Assembly: GCF_900240845.1 (NCBI RefSeq)
Contig: NZ_OERU01000002.1
Location: 130,938-194,937, forward strand
Direction of reading: 5' to 3'
DNA length: 64,000 bases
DNA from: Peptostreptococcus faecalis
Lineage (GTDB): Bacteria; Bacillota; Clostridia; Peptostreptococcales; Peptostreptococcaceae
In this document: piece after piece, positions 18,443 to 27,258 of the stretch
Layout: each line of letters begins with the position of its first letter
Numbering within the stretch: position 1 is the stretch's first letter
Notes under the pieces: generated by a model
The model's database searches: none
Told to the model about the DNA's origin: nothing
Seen by the model: the letters and a program-made list of their open reading frames with translations, nothing else
Program-made: the position numbers and the translations under genes

Positions 18443-19450
18443 TTATTTTGTCATGCTTCCTACTAAAGATAGTGTTCTAATTAACTGTGATACATAAGAC
18501 ATTTCATTATCATACCAAGATACAGTCTTAACTAACTGATGTCCGTTTACATCCATTACCTTTGTTAGAGTCGCATCAAATAATGATCCGTAATGTATTC
18601 CTATTATATCACTTGATACTATTTCATCTTCAGTGTATCCAAAAGATTCATTTGAAGCAGCCTTCATAGCAGCATTTACTTCTTCTACTGATGTGTTCTT
18701 TTCAAGTACACAAACTAATTCAGTAATTGATCCTGTTGCTACTGGAACTCTCTGTGCAGCTCCATCAAGCTTACCAACTAATTCTGGTATTACAAGACCT
18801 ATAGCCTTTGCTGCACCTGTTGTGTTAGGTACAATATTTTCTGAAGCAGCTCTAGCTCTTCTTAAATCTCCCTTTGCATGAGGTGCATCAAGAGTATTTT
18901 GGTCATTTGTATATGCATGTATAGTAGTCATTAATCCTTCTACTATTCCAAACTTATCCTGTAATACCTTAGCCATTGGTGCAAGGCAGTTTGTTGTACA
19001 AGATGCTCCTGAAACTACTGTTTCACTACCATCTAATATATCTGAGTTTACATTGTATACTATTGTCTTTACATCACCTGTAGCTGGTGCAGAAATTAGA
19101 ACTTTCTTTGCTCCTGCCTTTATGTGCGCTTCTGCTTTTTCCTTTGAAGTGAAAAATCCAGTACATTCTAAAACTATATCAACATCCATTTCCTTCCAAG
19201 TAAGATTTTCAGGATTTCTTTCTGATAATATCTTTATTTCTTTTCCATTTACAATAAAAGCATCTTTTTCTTCAATTATTTCTCCATTGAATCTGCCCTG
19301 TGCTGTATCATATTTAAAAAGATGAGCTAACATGTGAGAATCTGTTAAATCATTTATTGCTACTACTTCAAACTTATCTGACTGTTCAACCATCTGTCTT
19401 AATGCTAATCTACCTATTCTACCAAATCCATTAATTGCTACTTTAACCAT
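18443..19450 (-). CDS. gap: Glyceraldehyde-3-phosphate dehydrogenase
   Basis: 335 residues. The NAD-binding start [19 protein letters not shown] and the active-site stretch [17 protein letters not shown] with the catalytic Cys are present, as are the C-terminal [12 protein letters not shown] and the catalytic His within the [10 protein letters not shown] region. It makes 1,3-bisphosphoglycerate and NADH. The gene directly follows cggR, its likely repressor, by 77 bp, and a two-gene transcript ending at 18346 is possible. Confidence 0.98.
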   Translation of the reverse strand: MVKVAINGFGRIGRLALRQMVEQSDKFEVVAINDLTDSHMLAHLFKYDTAQGRFNGEIIEEKDAFIVNGKEIKILSERNPENLTWKEMDVDIVLECTGFFTSKEKAEAHIKAGAKKVLISAPATGDVKTIVYNVNSDILDGSETVVSGASCTTNCLAPMAKVLQDKFGIVEGLMTTIHAYTNDQNTLDAPHAKGDLRRARAASENIVPNTTGAAKAIGLVIPELVGKLDGAAQRVPVATGSITELVCVLEKNTSVEEVNAAMKAASNESFGYTEDEIVSSDIIGIHYGSLFDATLTKVMDVNGHQLVKTVSWYDNEMSYVSQLIRTLSLVGSMTK

Positions 19451-19527
19451 TTTTTACCTCCAACCTATTTCATAGGGTTCTTTTATTTTTCAATTTATAT
19501 TATCTATATTTAAACTAAGTTTATAGA

Positions 19528-20556
19528 TTAATTACTTATTTTATTCAATATTTCTCTTGCGCTGTTTTCATCAGTTATTAAAGTTAAGTTTTTGTTTATT
19601 TTATACATTGCCAAGAATGAATCTACTTTGTCTTGACCTGAAAACACGACTATTGGGTTTTTTGAGTTTTTATACATTTCTATGTCTATTCCAATAGTAT
19701 TTAACTTCATAACTATATTTCCATCTTTATCGAAATAATATCCAAAAGCTTCAGCAATTGCGCCTCCGTCTTTTAGTTTTTTGATATCTTCTTGAGACAT
19801 CGCTCGTCTTTTAGCCATTACATCAGCTCTTCCAACACTAAGTATCATTTTGTCAGCTAATTTTAAGTCTTCTATCGTATTTTTCACATCAGGTATATTC
19901 ATAATTGTTTCCCTTGCACTATCTTCAACTTGATCTGGAACATATAAAAATTCTACCTTTGCTCCCAAGTTTTTAGCAAGTAAAGCTGCTATATTATTTG
20001 CCTGAATGTCAATATCTAGACCTACACTTCCTCTTGTTGGCAATACTGTAACTTCACCATAGCGAGTTTCTGACTTGATATTTTCTGCAATATCTCTCAT
20101 AGTAGTTCCTCCAGCTATAGCTACTATATCTTCAGGTTTTAAAACCTTAAGTATATAATCAGCTGCACATTTCGCAACTCCCTTTGATATGCCTTCTTTT
20201 GTTTCATTTATATTTTTAGATATTGCTATATTTTTTATTCCTAGCTTTTCCTTTAGACTTTGCTGTAATACTGAAATTCCCATTACTTCAATCATTACTT
20301 GGTCTAGTTTTTTCAAAACATCTTTGCCTTCTTCAGTGATTGTCATACCAGATCCAGCAATTTCTATCAAATTTTGTTCCTTCAAGAAATCTATCTCCGT
20401 TCTAGTTGTCCTCTCACTAATGTCTAATAGAACAGATAGCATTCTTCTGCCAATTGGCTGACTAATTGAGATTTGTCTTAAAATCGCATATCTCTTTTCC
20501 ATCAGTTCAATAGCATGAGGAATTATTTTTTTTTGAACTTCTATCAACTCGTCCAT
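19528..20556 (-). CDS. cggR: Central glycolytic genes regulator CggR
   Basis: 342 residues of the SorC family. The N-terminal winged helix-turn-helix (about 20-95, RRMLSVLLDISERTTRTEID) is followed by a sugar-phosphate-binding domain with the family pattern VAIAGGTTMRDIA (phosphate loop) and PTRGSVGLDIDIQ, typical of CggR. In Bacillus it represses its own operon until fructose-1,6-bisphosphate binds. It leads the gap-pgk-tpiA-gpmI-eno block. A consensus promoter and a candidate CggR operator lie upstream at 20585-20659. Confidence 0.93.
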   Translation of the reverse strand: MDELIEVQKKIIPHAIELMEKRYAILRQISISQPIGRRMLSVLLDISERTTRTEIDFLKEQNLIEIAGSGMTITEEGKDVLKKLDQVMIEVMGISVLQQSLKEKLGIKNIAISKNINETKEGISKGVAKCAADYILKVLKPEDIVAIAGGTTMRDIAENIKSETRYGEVTVLPTRGSVGLDIDIQANNIAALLAKNLGAKVEFLYVPDQVEDSARETIMNIPDVKNTIEDLKLADKMILSVGRADVMAKRRAMSQEDIKKLKDGGAIAEAFGYYFDKDGNIVMKLNTIGIDIEMYKNSKNPIVVFSGQDKVDSFLAMYKINKNLTLITDENSAREILNKISN

Positions 20557-20584
20557 TTTATTTTCCTCCTGTTTTAAAAGAAGT

Positions 20585-20623
20585 GGGCTGTTTGTCGTCC
20601 TATGATGTTACTTTCTGTCCCAC
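20585..20623 (-). promoter_or_regulatory. Candidate CggR operator
   Basis: On the minus strand GGGAC and AGGAC half-sites occur about two helical turns apart (within 20590-20622), just downstream of the promoter. Bacillus CggR operators are direct repeats of a GGGAC-type box in the same position, so this is a likely autoregulation site. Confidence 0.45.
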
Positions 20624-20630
20624 ATGGATT

Positions 20631-20659
20631 ATTATATACCCTCCTTTTAAAAAAATCAA
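20631..20659 (-). promoter_or_regulatory. cggR promoter
   Basis: TTGATT (20654-20659), exact 17-bp spacer, TATAAT (20631-20636), about 75 bp before the cggR ATG. Confidence 0.75.
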
Positions 20660-20722
20660 TCTAATTTATAAAATTTATTTATTTATTTTTAATTTTTTTA
20701 TTCTCTACAAATTTAATCTCGC

Positions 20723-20783
20723 ATAAGGACAAAGGTACTATCTTGATATGTTACTAATAGCAAGATAGTACCTTTGTTCTTAT
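20723..20783. terminator. 23-bp inverted repeat after rpoN
   Basis: Arms 20723-20745 and 20761-20783 pair along 23 bp with one G-T wobble; 15-nt loop. It starts a few bases after the rpoN stop and is probably its terminator, although no T run follows on the minus strand. Confidence 0.6.
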
Positions 20784-20787
20784 ATAT

Positions 20788-22131
20788 TTATAATATTTTT
20801 CTCTTAGACGAATTTAAAAAGCCTAATTCTTCCCTATACTTTGATATAGTTCGTCTCGCAACGTCATATCCCTTTTCTTTTAGAATATCCTCTATCTTTT
20901 TATCGCTTAAAGGCTTCCTTTTTTCTTCATTATCAATAATTTCTTTTATGCACTTTTTTATTTCCGATGAAGAAATTACATTTCCATTGTCTAGTTCATA
21001 TGAATTGGAAAAAAAATGTTTAAATTCTAACAATCCTTTAGATGTCAACATATATTTATCATTCACGCCCCTACTCACTGTAGATACATGGCAACCAACT
21101 ATATCTGATATATCGTTTAGAGTCATTGGTTTTAACTGTGCATTACTTTCAAAAAAACCGTATTGTAATTCTATAATAGCGTTTGCAATTTTTACTATCG
21201 TAGAATTTCTTTCGTATACATCATCCATTATTTTTTTTGCAGAATTTAATTTTTCTTTTAAGAAAAGCTTTACCTCTTTATCGTCAGTATTTATAAATAG
21301 ATTTTTATAATATTCATTTATTCCTATCCTTACCTTTTTTTCATCATACGGCTTAGCAATATATCTCCCCTCTTCTAACTCAACAACTACATCTGGATAC
21401 GCATATACTATTGTATCGTCACTACAGGCTTCTACTGGTTTTGGATTTAATGATTTTATTAATTCAATATATGAAATTACATCATCTTTTTTTATTTTAT
21501 ATGTGGATGATAGTATTTTAATATTTGAATTCGCTATGGCGTTTAAATTTTCTTTTATCATCTTCTCTAGTACATCATCAAATATACCTCGTTGACGAAG
21601 TTGTAAAATGATACATTCCTTTAAATTTCTAGCACAAATACCAGTAGGCTCTAAACTCTGAACTATCTCTATACATTCTTCAACTTTGCTTTTACTTACC
21701 TTTAATTTTTTAGATATAATATCATTTTCCTCTCTTAAATAGCCATCCTTATCAAGGCTATCAATCAAGTAGTTACATATTCCTTTATGTTTATTAGAAA
21801 TTTTCATTATGTTTATTTGCGCATGCAATTTATCGTAAATAGTATCTCTATCCACGGTCATATTTTCAAAGTCATAATCCGAAGTATCCGTAAATACAGT
21901 TTCATTTCTATCAACTCTATGTGTCTTAATGTCGTTTTTTATATACTCTTCCCAATCTATTTCGTTTTTTTCAATCTTTACTTCTAATGCTGGATTGCTT
22001 TCATATTCAATTTCTAACTTATTTTCTAACTCCTGTCGACCTAAATTCAGTATATTTAAAGACTGAACCAATTTATTTGAAATAATTATTTTTTGGGTCT
22101 GTTTTTGTTCTATTTTATTTTGAATGGACAT
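20788..22131 (-). CDS. rpoN: RNA polymerase sigma-54 factor
   Basis: 447 residues. Region I is Gln/Leu-rich (QKIIISNKLVQSLNILNL), followed by the core-binding domain (SLEPTGICARNLKECI), the promoter-contact HTH (LNDISDIVGCHVSTVSR) and the RpoN box ARRTISKYREELGF close to the C-terminus. It directs transcription from -24/-12 promoters and needs AAA+ activators. Its position just before cggR matches the sigL-cggR order known in C. difficile relatives, where sigma-54 controls amino-acid fermentation genes. No clear -24/-12 site was found inside this window. Confidence 0.95.
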   Translation of the reverse strand: MSIQNKIEQKQTQKIIISNKLVQSLNILNLGRQELENKLEIEYESNPALEVKIEKNEIDWEEYIKNDIKTHRVDRNETVFTDTSDYDFENMTVDRDTIYDKLHAQINIMKISNKHKGICNYLIDSLDKDGYLREENDIISKKLKVSKSKVEECIEIVQSLEPTGICARNLKECIILQLRQRGIFDDVLEKMIKENLNAIANSNIKILSSTYKIKKDDVISYIELIKSLNPKPVEACSDDTIVYAYPDVVVELEEGRYIAKPYDEKKVRIGINEYYKNLFINTDDKEVKLFLKEKLNSAKKIMDDVYERNSTIVKIANAIIELQYGFFESNAQLKPMTLNDISDIVGCHVSTVSRGVNDKYMLTSKGLLEFKHFFSNSYELDNGNVISSSEIKKCIKEIIDNEEKRKPLSDKKIEDILKEKGYDVARRTISKYREELGFLNSSKRKIL

Positions 22132-22173
22132 AAACCAACCTCCTTATTTAAATACTGACTCAGCCTTTATATT

Positions 22174-23241
22174 TTAAGCATTTTCTTTTTCTTTAATTTC
22201 TTTGTTAGCACTGATATTTTTCGTTGTTGTTATATACATCACTAATGATATTATACCACTAATTATTAATACTGAGTAGAAATTTGCAATTCTTGTAAGC
22301 AACATTGCTGGTATAACAAGACCACTTCCGAAAAATATTCTAAATAATCCAACAAAGACGCTTTCACTAGCACCTACTGCTCCTGGCAACGGAAGTGCTG
22401 ATACAGCAATATTTAATATTGCTTGAGCAAACATCAAATCCCACATAGAGAATCCACTTAATCCAAACCCCTTATATATAAAATATGGAATTATAAATAA
22501 AGCTGCAATTTGAATCATAGTTACAAGTGTTACATGTAATATAACTTTAGGATTATTTTTCATATAAATCGCACCCGCTTCATACTCCTGTATAGATACT
22601 GATATCTTATTTTTCATTTTATCTAAGTTCTTTACCAATTTTATCTTGTAAAGAAATAAAACCGATACATTTAAAATTTTAAACACAGTCTTAGGTGAAA
22701 AAATTAAAAGTGCAATAGCTAACAAGATCACTGCATTTGATAAAAATCCGTACAGCAAAAGCAATTTAACCCCAGTCATTTGAGTTATATTATCACTTAT
22801 TGGTGAAAAAAAAGCCGCTATTCCGTAAGCAATTACAACTAGCTGATGTGCTACAAACACTACCATCAATCCAAGTGAAGATGATGTCATAGATATTCCA
22901 TCCCTTTTCATAAAGAAAATTTGAGCAGGTTGCCCTCCTGAAGCTGATGGCGTTATTGAACTAAAATAAAATCCTACAAATCCATACCCCAAGCAATTTT
23001 TTATATTTGTTTTTTTATTAAGGGCTTTCATCATTATCCATATATTTATTCCTTCACAGATTATATAAAAAGCCATAAGTCCCAATGCAATTAGCATGAA
23101 TGTAGGCTTCACATTTTTTATAGCATTTATTATTTCTGTTGGAGATTCATCTTTCAATACATATGCGATGTATCCAACCATTATCACTACCATTATACCA
23201 ATTCCTAGAAACTGGCTCTTTTTACTCTTTAATCCTTCCAT
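22174..23241 (-). CDS. Lysylphosphatidylglycerol synthase/flippase-domain membrane protein
   Basis: 355 residues with about eight membrane helices, of the UPF0104/AglD family (PF03706), the flippase half of MprF. Motifs: GFVGFYFSSITPSASGGQPA and ALPLPGAVGASESVFVGLF, both typical. There is no cytosolic aminoacyl-transferase domain, so it cannot itself make lysyl-lipid. ATG 23239-23241 is chosen with AAAGGAG 5 nt upstream. It is the last gene of a probable operon with the glycosyltransferase and polysaccharide deacetylase upstream, which suggests moving a glycolipid or glycan precursor across the membrane. Confidence 0.85.
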   Translation of the reverse strand: MEGLKSKKSQFLGIGIMVVIMVGYIAYVLKDESPTEIINAIKNVKPTFMLIALGLMAFYIICEGINIWIMMKALNKKTNIKNCLGYGFVGFYFSSITPSASGGQPAQIFFMKRDGISMTSSSLGLMVVFVAHQLVVIAYGIAAFFSPISDNITQMTGVKLLLLYGFLSNAVILLAIALLIFSPKTVFKILNVSVLFLYKIKLVKNLDKMKNKISVSIQEYEAGAIYMKNNPKVILHVTLVTMIQIAALFIIPYFIYKGFGLSGFSMWDLMFAQAILNIAVSALPLPGAVGASESVFVGLFRIFFGSGLVIPAMLLTRIANFYSVLIISGIISLVMYITTTKNISANKEIKEKENA

Positions 23242-23284
23242 TTTCACTCCTTTTCGGTATATAATTTTAAAATTATTTTATTTA

Positions 23285-23977
23285 TTACTGTGGCAATACA
23301 AAATTATACCCCTTCTCTTTTAACTTAGGTATTGCTATATCAAGACCTTCTATAGTATTAAGTGGTGCATCTTTTGCTCCTCCAGAGTTTTCTCCTGCAT
23401 CATGTAAGCAAATAATACTGTTTTTAGTTGTCCTTTTTAATAATTTTTCACTAATAGACTCCGGTGTACTACTTGCACTCCAATCTTCTGCCATTACATC
23501 CCAATACATCAGTTTCATATTGTGCTTTTTAACAAAGTGATTAGAAAATATATTGGTATGACCCCATGGTGGTCTATATATAAAGTCTTTAACTCCTAAA
23601 CTACTCATTATTTGCTTGCTATTTTCAAAATCCTTCTTTGTATAAAAATAGCTATAAAGCATTGCATTTTTGTGTTCCCAAGAATGAAGAGCTATTTTAT
23701 GACCTTTATTTTCTATTTTTTTCACTATTTCTGAATTATTTTGTGCATTTTTGGCAACCATAAAAAATATAGCTTTCACATCATTTTTTTCTAGTACCGC
23801 TAACAACTGATTAATATATCTTTTATCTGGACCATCATCAAATGTCAGCATTATATTATTATCCGTATCCGTTTTTCTTATTGCATTTTTATTAAATATC
23901 TTATTGTAGTATGTTGGTATTATAGAATGAACTATAAATACTAATACCAATACAAGTAAAATCTTTATCAATATCAT
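23285..23977 (-). CDS. Polysaccharide deacetylase (NodB domain)
   Basis: 230 residues: N-terminal membrane anchor (MILIKILLVLVLVFIVHS) and a NodB domain with all five motifs: TFDDGPD (catalytic Asp and metal Asp), HSWEH (metal His pair), RPPWG, the DVMAEDW region and LHDAGE with the catalytic His. Carbohydrate esterase family 4 enzymes remove acetyl groups from GlcNAc-containing polymers outside the cell. It lies 43 bp before the flippase-domain gene and 278 bp after the glycosyltransferase gene, with terminator-like hairpins in that gap. Confidence 0.93.
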   Translation of the reverse strand: MILIKILLVLVLVFIVHSIIPTYYNKIFNKNAIRKTDTDNNIMLTFDDGPDKRYINQLLAVLEKNDVKAIFFMVAKNAQNNSEIVKKIENKGHKIALHSWEHKNAMLYSYFYTKKDFENSKQIMSSLGVKDFIYRPPWGHTNIFSNHFVKKHNMKLMYWDVMAEDWSASSTPESISEKLLKRTTKNSIICLHDAGENSGGAKDAPLNTIEGLDIAIPKLKEKGYNFVLPQ

Positions 23978-24092
23978 CTCTACCTCCTAGTATGTAATAT
24001 TTATGTATATTTTAATTATAACTAAGCATAATATTTTTTACTAGCCTATATCCTTTTTTCTATTTTTTTGTTGTCGTTATATCTTTAAATAC

Positions 24093-24123
24093 AGGCTAAT
24101 CCACTTGAAAAGTGAATTAGCCT
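24093..24123. terminator. Hairpin after the glycosyltransferase gene
   Basis: 14-bp stem with one mismatch, AGGCTAATCCACTT/AAGTGAATTAGCCT, lying between the glycosyltransferase and deacetylase genes. The second of two hairpins in a row when read on the minus strand. Confidence 0.65.
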
Positions 24124-24144
24124 TTTAATCAATTTATAAATAAA

Positions 24145-24180
24145 AATAAGGCTGCCTTATCTTACCGAGACAACCTTATT
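24145..24180 (-). terminator. Terminator after the glycosyltransferase gene
   Basis: 10-bp stem with one mismatch, AATAAGGCTG/CAACCTTATT, followed by TTTTTATTT on the minus strand, 75 bp after the stop at 24256. Confidence 0.7.
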
Positions 24181-24255
24181 CTTATCACTTATTACTAATC
24201 ATTTATTATTTAATTAAACATTATCTCTTTGTTATAATTGTCAATTCTTCTGAAA

Positions 24256-25359
24256 TTATATTATTGACTCTGCATCCATACAAGATGCATTATAGTAATT
24301 TTTATTTAACCCATCAACAAATCTTGACATCGACTTTTTAATTTTAGACATACTAGCATTATCATTCAATAATCTTTCGACTATATCTAAATCTTTTTCA
24401 GATGTTCCATCAAGCATGAATCCAAAATTATTAGAATATATAAAATCCACATTTTTAACTTCATTTGGTAAAGTAGTAGGTAGTGAAATAATTGGTGTCA
24501 ACGAATAAATCGACTCAAACACTGTTATTCCACCTGGCTTAGTGATAATACAATCTGCTTTTTCTAGTAGTTCATAAACTTTATTTGTAAATCCAACTAC
24601 TGTTATATTATCATACTTACCATGTAGCATTTCATATGCCTTTTTATTATTACCTGTTACTATTGTAGTATGTATATTATTCAATGAGTTTAATTTTTTA
24701 TAAAAAGAATCTTCTTCAGGAAGTATACCAAATCCACCTCCCATTATTAAGAGTTCTTTATTTTTATTTATCTTTATAGTTTTATTCTTACCAAAAGTAT
24801 TATTCATAGATATCTTTCTAAAATTCATAGAAACTGGTATTCCTGAAGATATTATTATATCTTTTTTTACTCCCTTTTCTACTAATTCATTCATTATTGA
24901 ATCAGAAGGAACTAAATATCTATTTGTATAATCATTTATCCATTCATAGTGACTGCTTACATCTGTAATACAAGTTACTAAAGATATTTTAGATCCGCTT
25001 TCTTTTTTATAAAGCCCAATACCTTGAGATATTAGTGGGAAAGTAGATACAATTACATCTGCTTGTTTTTCTAATATCAACTTTTCAGCCATGTTTGCAA
25101 ATCTTCTAGTAAATACATCTCTTCCGCTTGTTTTTCTATCATTTCTTAAATAGTACAGACTATATAATTCCTTAGCATATTTTAGTGTGACATTAAATGC
25201 TTTGTATAGGAATTTTGATAGTGTCGGCATAGTATACTCAAAATAGTCAATTATTTCAACATCTGCTTCACTATTAAATTTTAATATATCCTGTTTTATA
25301 GAATTGGCTGCTGACACATGCCCCATACCATATTTTGCTGTCAAAATAACTATTTTCAT
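24256..25359 (-). CDS. MGDG synthase/UgtP-like glycolipid glycosyltransferase
   Basis: 367 residues of a GT-B fold. The N-terminus KIVILTAKYGMGHVSAANSI is the MGDG synthase motif (PF06925, G-x-GH-x-x-A-A). The C-terminal half has the GT28-type donor site IMGGGFGILPEEDSFYKKL and ADCIITKPGGITVFE, with PGG for UDP-sugar phosphate binding. Relatives add glucose or galactose to diacylglycerol, making anchors for lipoteichoic acid and bilayer glycolipids. It acts at the cytosolic face. The downstream deacetylase and flippase-domain genes suggest a glycolipid or glycan pathway. The sugar and acceptor cannot be told from sequence. Confidence 0.88.
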   Translation of the reverse strand: MKIVILTAKYGMGHVSAANSIKQDILKFNSEADVEIIDYFEYTMPTLSKFLYKAFNVTLKYAKELYSLYYLRNDRKTSGRDVFTRRFANMAEKLILEKQADVIVSTFPLISQGIGLYKKESGSKISLVTCITDVSSHYEWINDYTNRYLVPSDSIMNELVEKGVKKDIIISSGIPVSMNFRKISMNNTFGKNKTIKINKNKELLIMGGGFGILPEEDSFYKKLNSLNNIHTTIVTGNNKKAYEMLHGKYDNITVVGFTNKVYELLEKADCIITKPGGITVFESIYSLTPIISLPTTLPNEVKNVDFIYSNNFGFMLDGTSEKDLDIVERLLNDNASMSKIKKSMSRFVDGLNKNYYNASCMDAESII

Positions 25360-25543
25360 TTTATGCCACCTCCTTATAGCCTCTTATCTTTCTTTATATT
25401 CATTATACGATCTAAAACTAAAATAAAAGTGCATATATTTCTTAATTTTTCTTTAAGATTTTCTGTATTAAAATATAATATTAAATAGTTTACACAATGA
25501 AATTTACGCAAGTTTAAAAAAATTATTATTATTTTAGCTATCA

Positions 25544-25604
25544 TTTTTTTTTTTTTTTGATATAATAGGACTTGACAATAATAAAAATTTAAATTTTTGT
25601 CTAA
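25544..25604 (+). promoter_or_regulatory. fba leader: 14-T tract, TATAAT box and palindrome
   Basis: Fourteen consecutive T residues (25545-25558) end 2 bp before TATAAT (25561-25566). The palindrome AAAAATTTAAATTTTT (about 25583-25598), flanked by GACA...TGTC, follows before the ribosome site. A TTGACA at 25572 lacks a well-spaced -10 box. A promoter and a regulator site are likely, but the exact boxes are uncertain. Confidence 0.4.
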
Positions 25605-25633
25605 TATAATTATATATTTGTAAGGAGGATATT

Positions 25634-26557
25634 ATGTCGTTAATAAACACTAAAAAAATGTTCGAAAAAGCATACAAGGGTGGATACTCAATTGGAGCTT
25701 TTAATATAAGTGATTTAGAACAACTACAAGGAGTTCTTAGAGCTTGTAAGGAAAAAAATTCTGCAGTTATTATTCAGGCTTCAAAGTCAGCTATTGAATA
25801 TGCAGGCATAAATACATTAGTAGCTATGGTAAAGGCTGCATCAGATGAAATAGGAGTAGATTGTGCTCTACACCTTGACCATGGTCCAAATTTTGAAATG
25901 GCTAAGAAGTGTATAGATGCTGGATTTACATCAGTTATGATTGATGGTTCTCATCTTGATTACGAAGAAAATGTTGCTATTACTAAGGAAGTTGTAGAAT
26001 ATGCACACTCTAAAAATGTATCAGTAGAAGCTGAATTAGGTGTTCTAGCTGGAACAGAAGATGATGTTACTTCTGATGTACACAAGTTTACTGATCCTGA
26101 TCAGGCAGTTGACTTTGTAAACAGAACAGGCGTTGATTCACTTGCTATAGCTATAGGTACTTCTCACGGAGCATTCAAGTTCAAGGGAGAAGCTAAGTTA
26201 AGATTTGACATACTTGAATCAATTCAGGCAAAGCTTCCAAACTACCCAATCGTTCTTCACGGAGCGTCTGCTGTAGATCAGGAAATTGTTGCTACTGCTA
26301 ATAAATTTGGTGGAGATATCGCCGGAGCTAAGGGTATTCCAGTTGAAATGCTTAGAAAAGCATCATCAATGGCTGTTTGCAAAATCAACATGGATACAGA
26401 TTTAAGACTAGCAATGACTGCTTCTATGAGAAAGTTCATGGCTGAAAACCCATCACAGTTTGACCCTAGAAAATATCTAGGTGCTGGAAGAGATGCTATA
26501 CAGGCAGTTGTATCAGAAAAAATAGACATTGTTTTAGGATCTAAAGATTCTCTTTAA
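25634..26557 (+). CDS. fba: Fructose-bisphosphate aldolase, class II
   Basis: 307 residues. Zinc ligands and active-site text are present: ALHLDHGPNFE (zinc His and catalytic Asp), SVMIDGSHLDYEENV, VEAELGVLAGTEDD, GTSHGAFKF and LHGASAV with the third zinc His. KINMDTDLRLA binds phosphate. It splits fructose-1,6-bisphosphate, the signal sensed by CggR, into triose phosphates. AAGGAGG lies before the ATG. It is transcribed alone, opposite to its neighbours, and ends in a 21-bp hairpin. Confidence 0.98.
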   Translation: MSLINTKKMFEKAYKGGYSIGAFNISDLEQLQGVLRACKEKNSAVIIQASKSAIEYAGINTLVAMVKAASDEIGVDCALHLDHGPNFEMAKKCIDAGFTSVMIDGSHLDYEENVAITKEVVEYAHSKNVSVEAELGVLAGTEDDVTSDVHKFTDPDQAVDFVNRTGVDSLAIAIGTSHGAFKFKGEAKLRFDILESIQAKLPNYPIVLHGASAVDQEIVATANKFGGDIAGAKGIPVEMLRKASSMAVCKINMDTDLRLAMTASMRKFMAENPSQFDPRKYLGAGRDAIQAVVSEKIDIVLGSKDSL

Positions 26558-26564
26558 TCCACAT

Positions 26565-26611
26565 ACTTAAATAAAAAATCTCCTCTTACTGAGGAGATTT
26601 TTTATTTAAGT
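26565..26611. terminator. Two-way terminator between fba and the HAD gene
   Basis: Perfect 21-bp stem (arms 26565-26585 and 26591-26611, core AAAAAATCTCCTC) with a 5-nt loop. It serves fba and also overlaps the stop region of the convergent gene at 26602. Confidence 0.9.
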
Positions 26612-27162
26612 AATATTTTTTGAATTTCTTTCCAGTTTTTTACCCTTATTATATTTTGACCGTCTATATTTTGATTATATGCACAATCTAATAAAATAAC
26701 TTTTATTCCAGCTTTATCTAAATTTATTGCATTCTCTGGATCATCTTCAATAAATATATCACACCTTAGCTTTTTTGCCATACTTACTTTCCCGCCATTT
26801 CCGCTAAGTGAGTATACCAAATCAGGATCAAGTCCATTGTTTGATATCCATTTTTTCGTTATATCATCGATTTCACTGCTCCTAGCAGTCACAAAAAAAA
26901 CTTTATCACCACTACGTTCTAATTGATTTATCACATTTGTGACATTATCCAATATATTCATCTCTTCGTATATATAAGAATAATTTATATCAAAATTTTC
27001 ATATATCCAATCATATTCAGTACCGTAGACATCATTCCAGTTAGTAGATATAAACTGATCATTTGTAATTTCTTTGCCCGTTAGTTTATTTAAATAGGGA
27101 ACAAAAAAGTATGGATCAATCATTGTCCCATCTATATCAATGCATATATTTCTACTCACCAT
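26602..27162 (-). CDS. HAD-family nucleotidase-like protein
   Basis: 186 residues. HAD motifs: ICIDIDGTMIDP (nucleophile and acid Asp), FFVTARSSE (Thr in motif II), a Lys in the NGGKVSMAKKL region, and IEDDPENA (motif IV). The small helical insert fits the 5'(3')-deoxyribonucleotidase NT5C / YqfW group. It likely removes phosphate from a nucleotide, but HAD substrates are hard to predict. It ends inside the shared fba terminator. Confidence 0.75.
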   Translation of the reverse strand: MVSRNICIDIDGTMIDPYFFVPYLNKLTGKEITNDQFISTNWNDVYGTEYDWIYENFDINYSYIYEEMNILDNVTNVINQLERSGDKVFFVTARSSEIDDITKKWISNNGLDPDLVYSLSGNGGKVSMAKKLRCDIFIEDDPENAINLDKAGIKVILLDCAYNQNIDGQNIIRVKNWKEIQKILLK

Positions 27163-27258
27163 CTACCTCCGCTGCATCTTCTATTAATTATTTTGAGTTC
27201 CAAAAATTGTTAAATTTTAATTTAGTATTTATTTTTTCATTTAAATTTATACTAAATT

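Noticed and set aside
25572-25610. TTGACA box as fba -35 element
   Set aside because: The next TATAAT-like box is about 27 bp away, too far for a normal sigma-A promoter.
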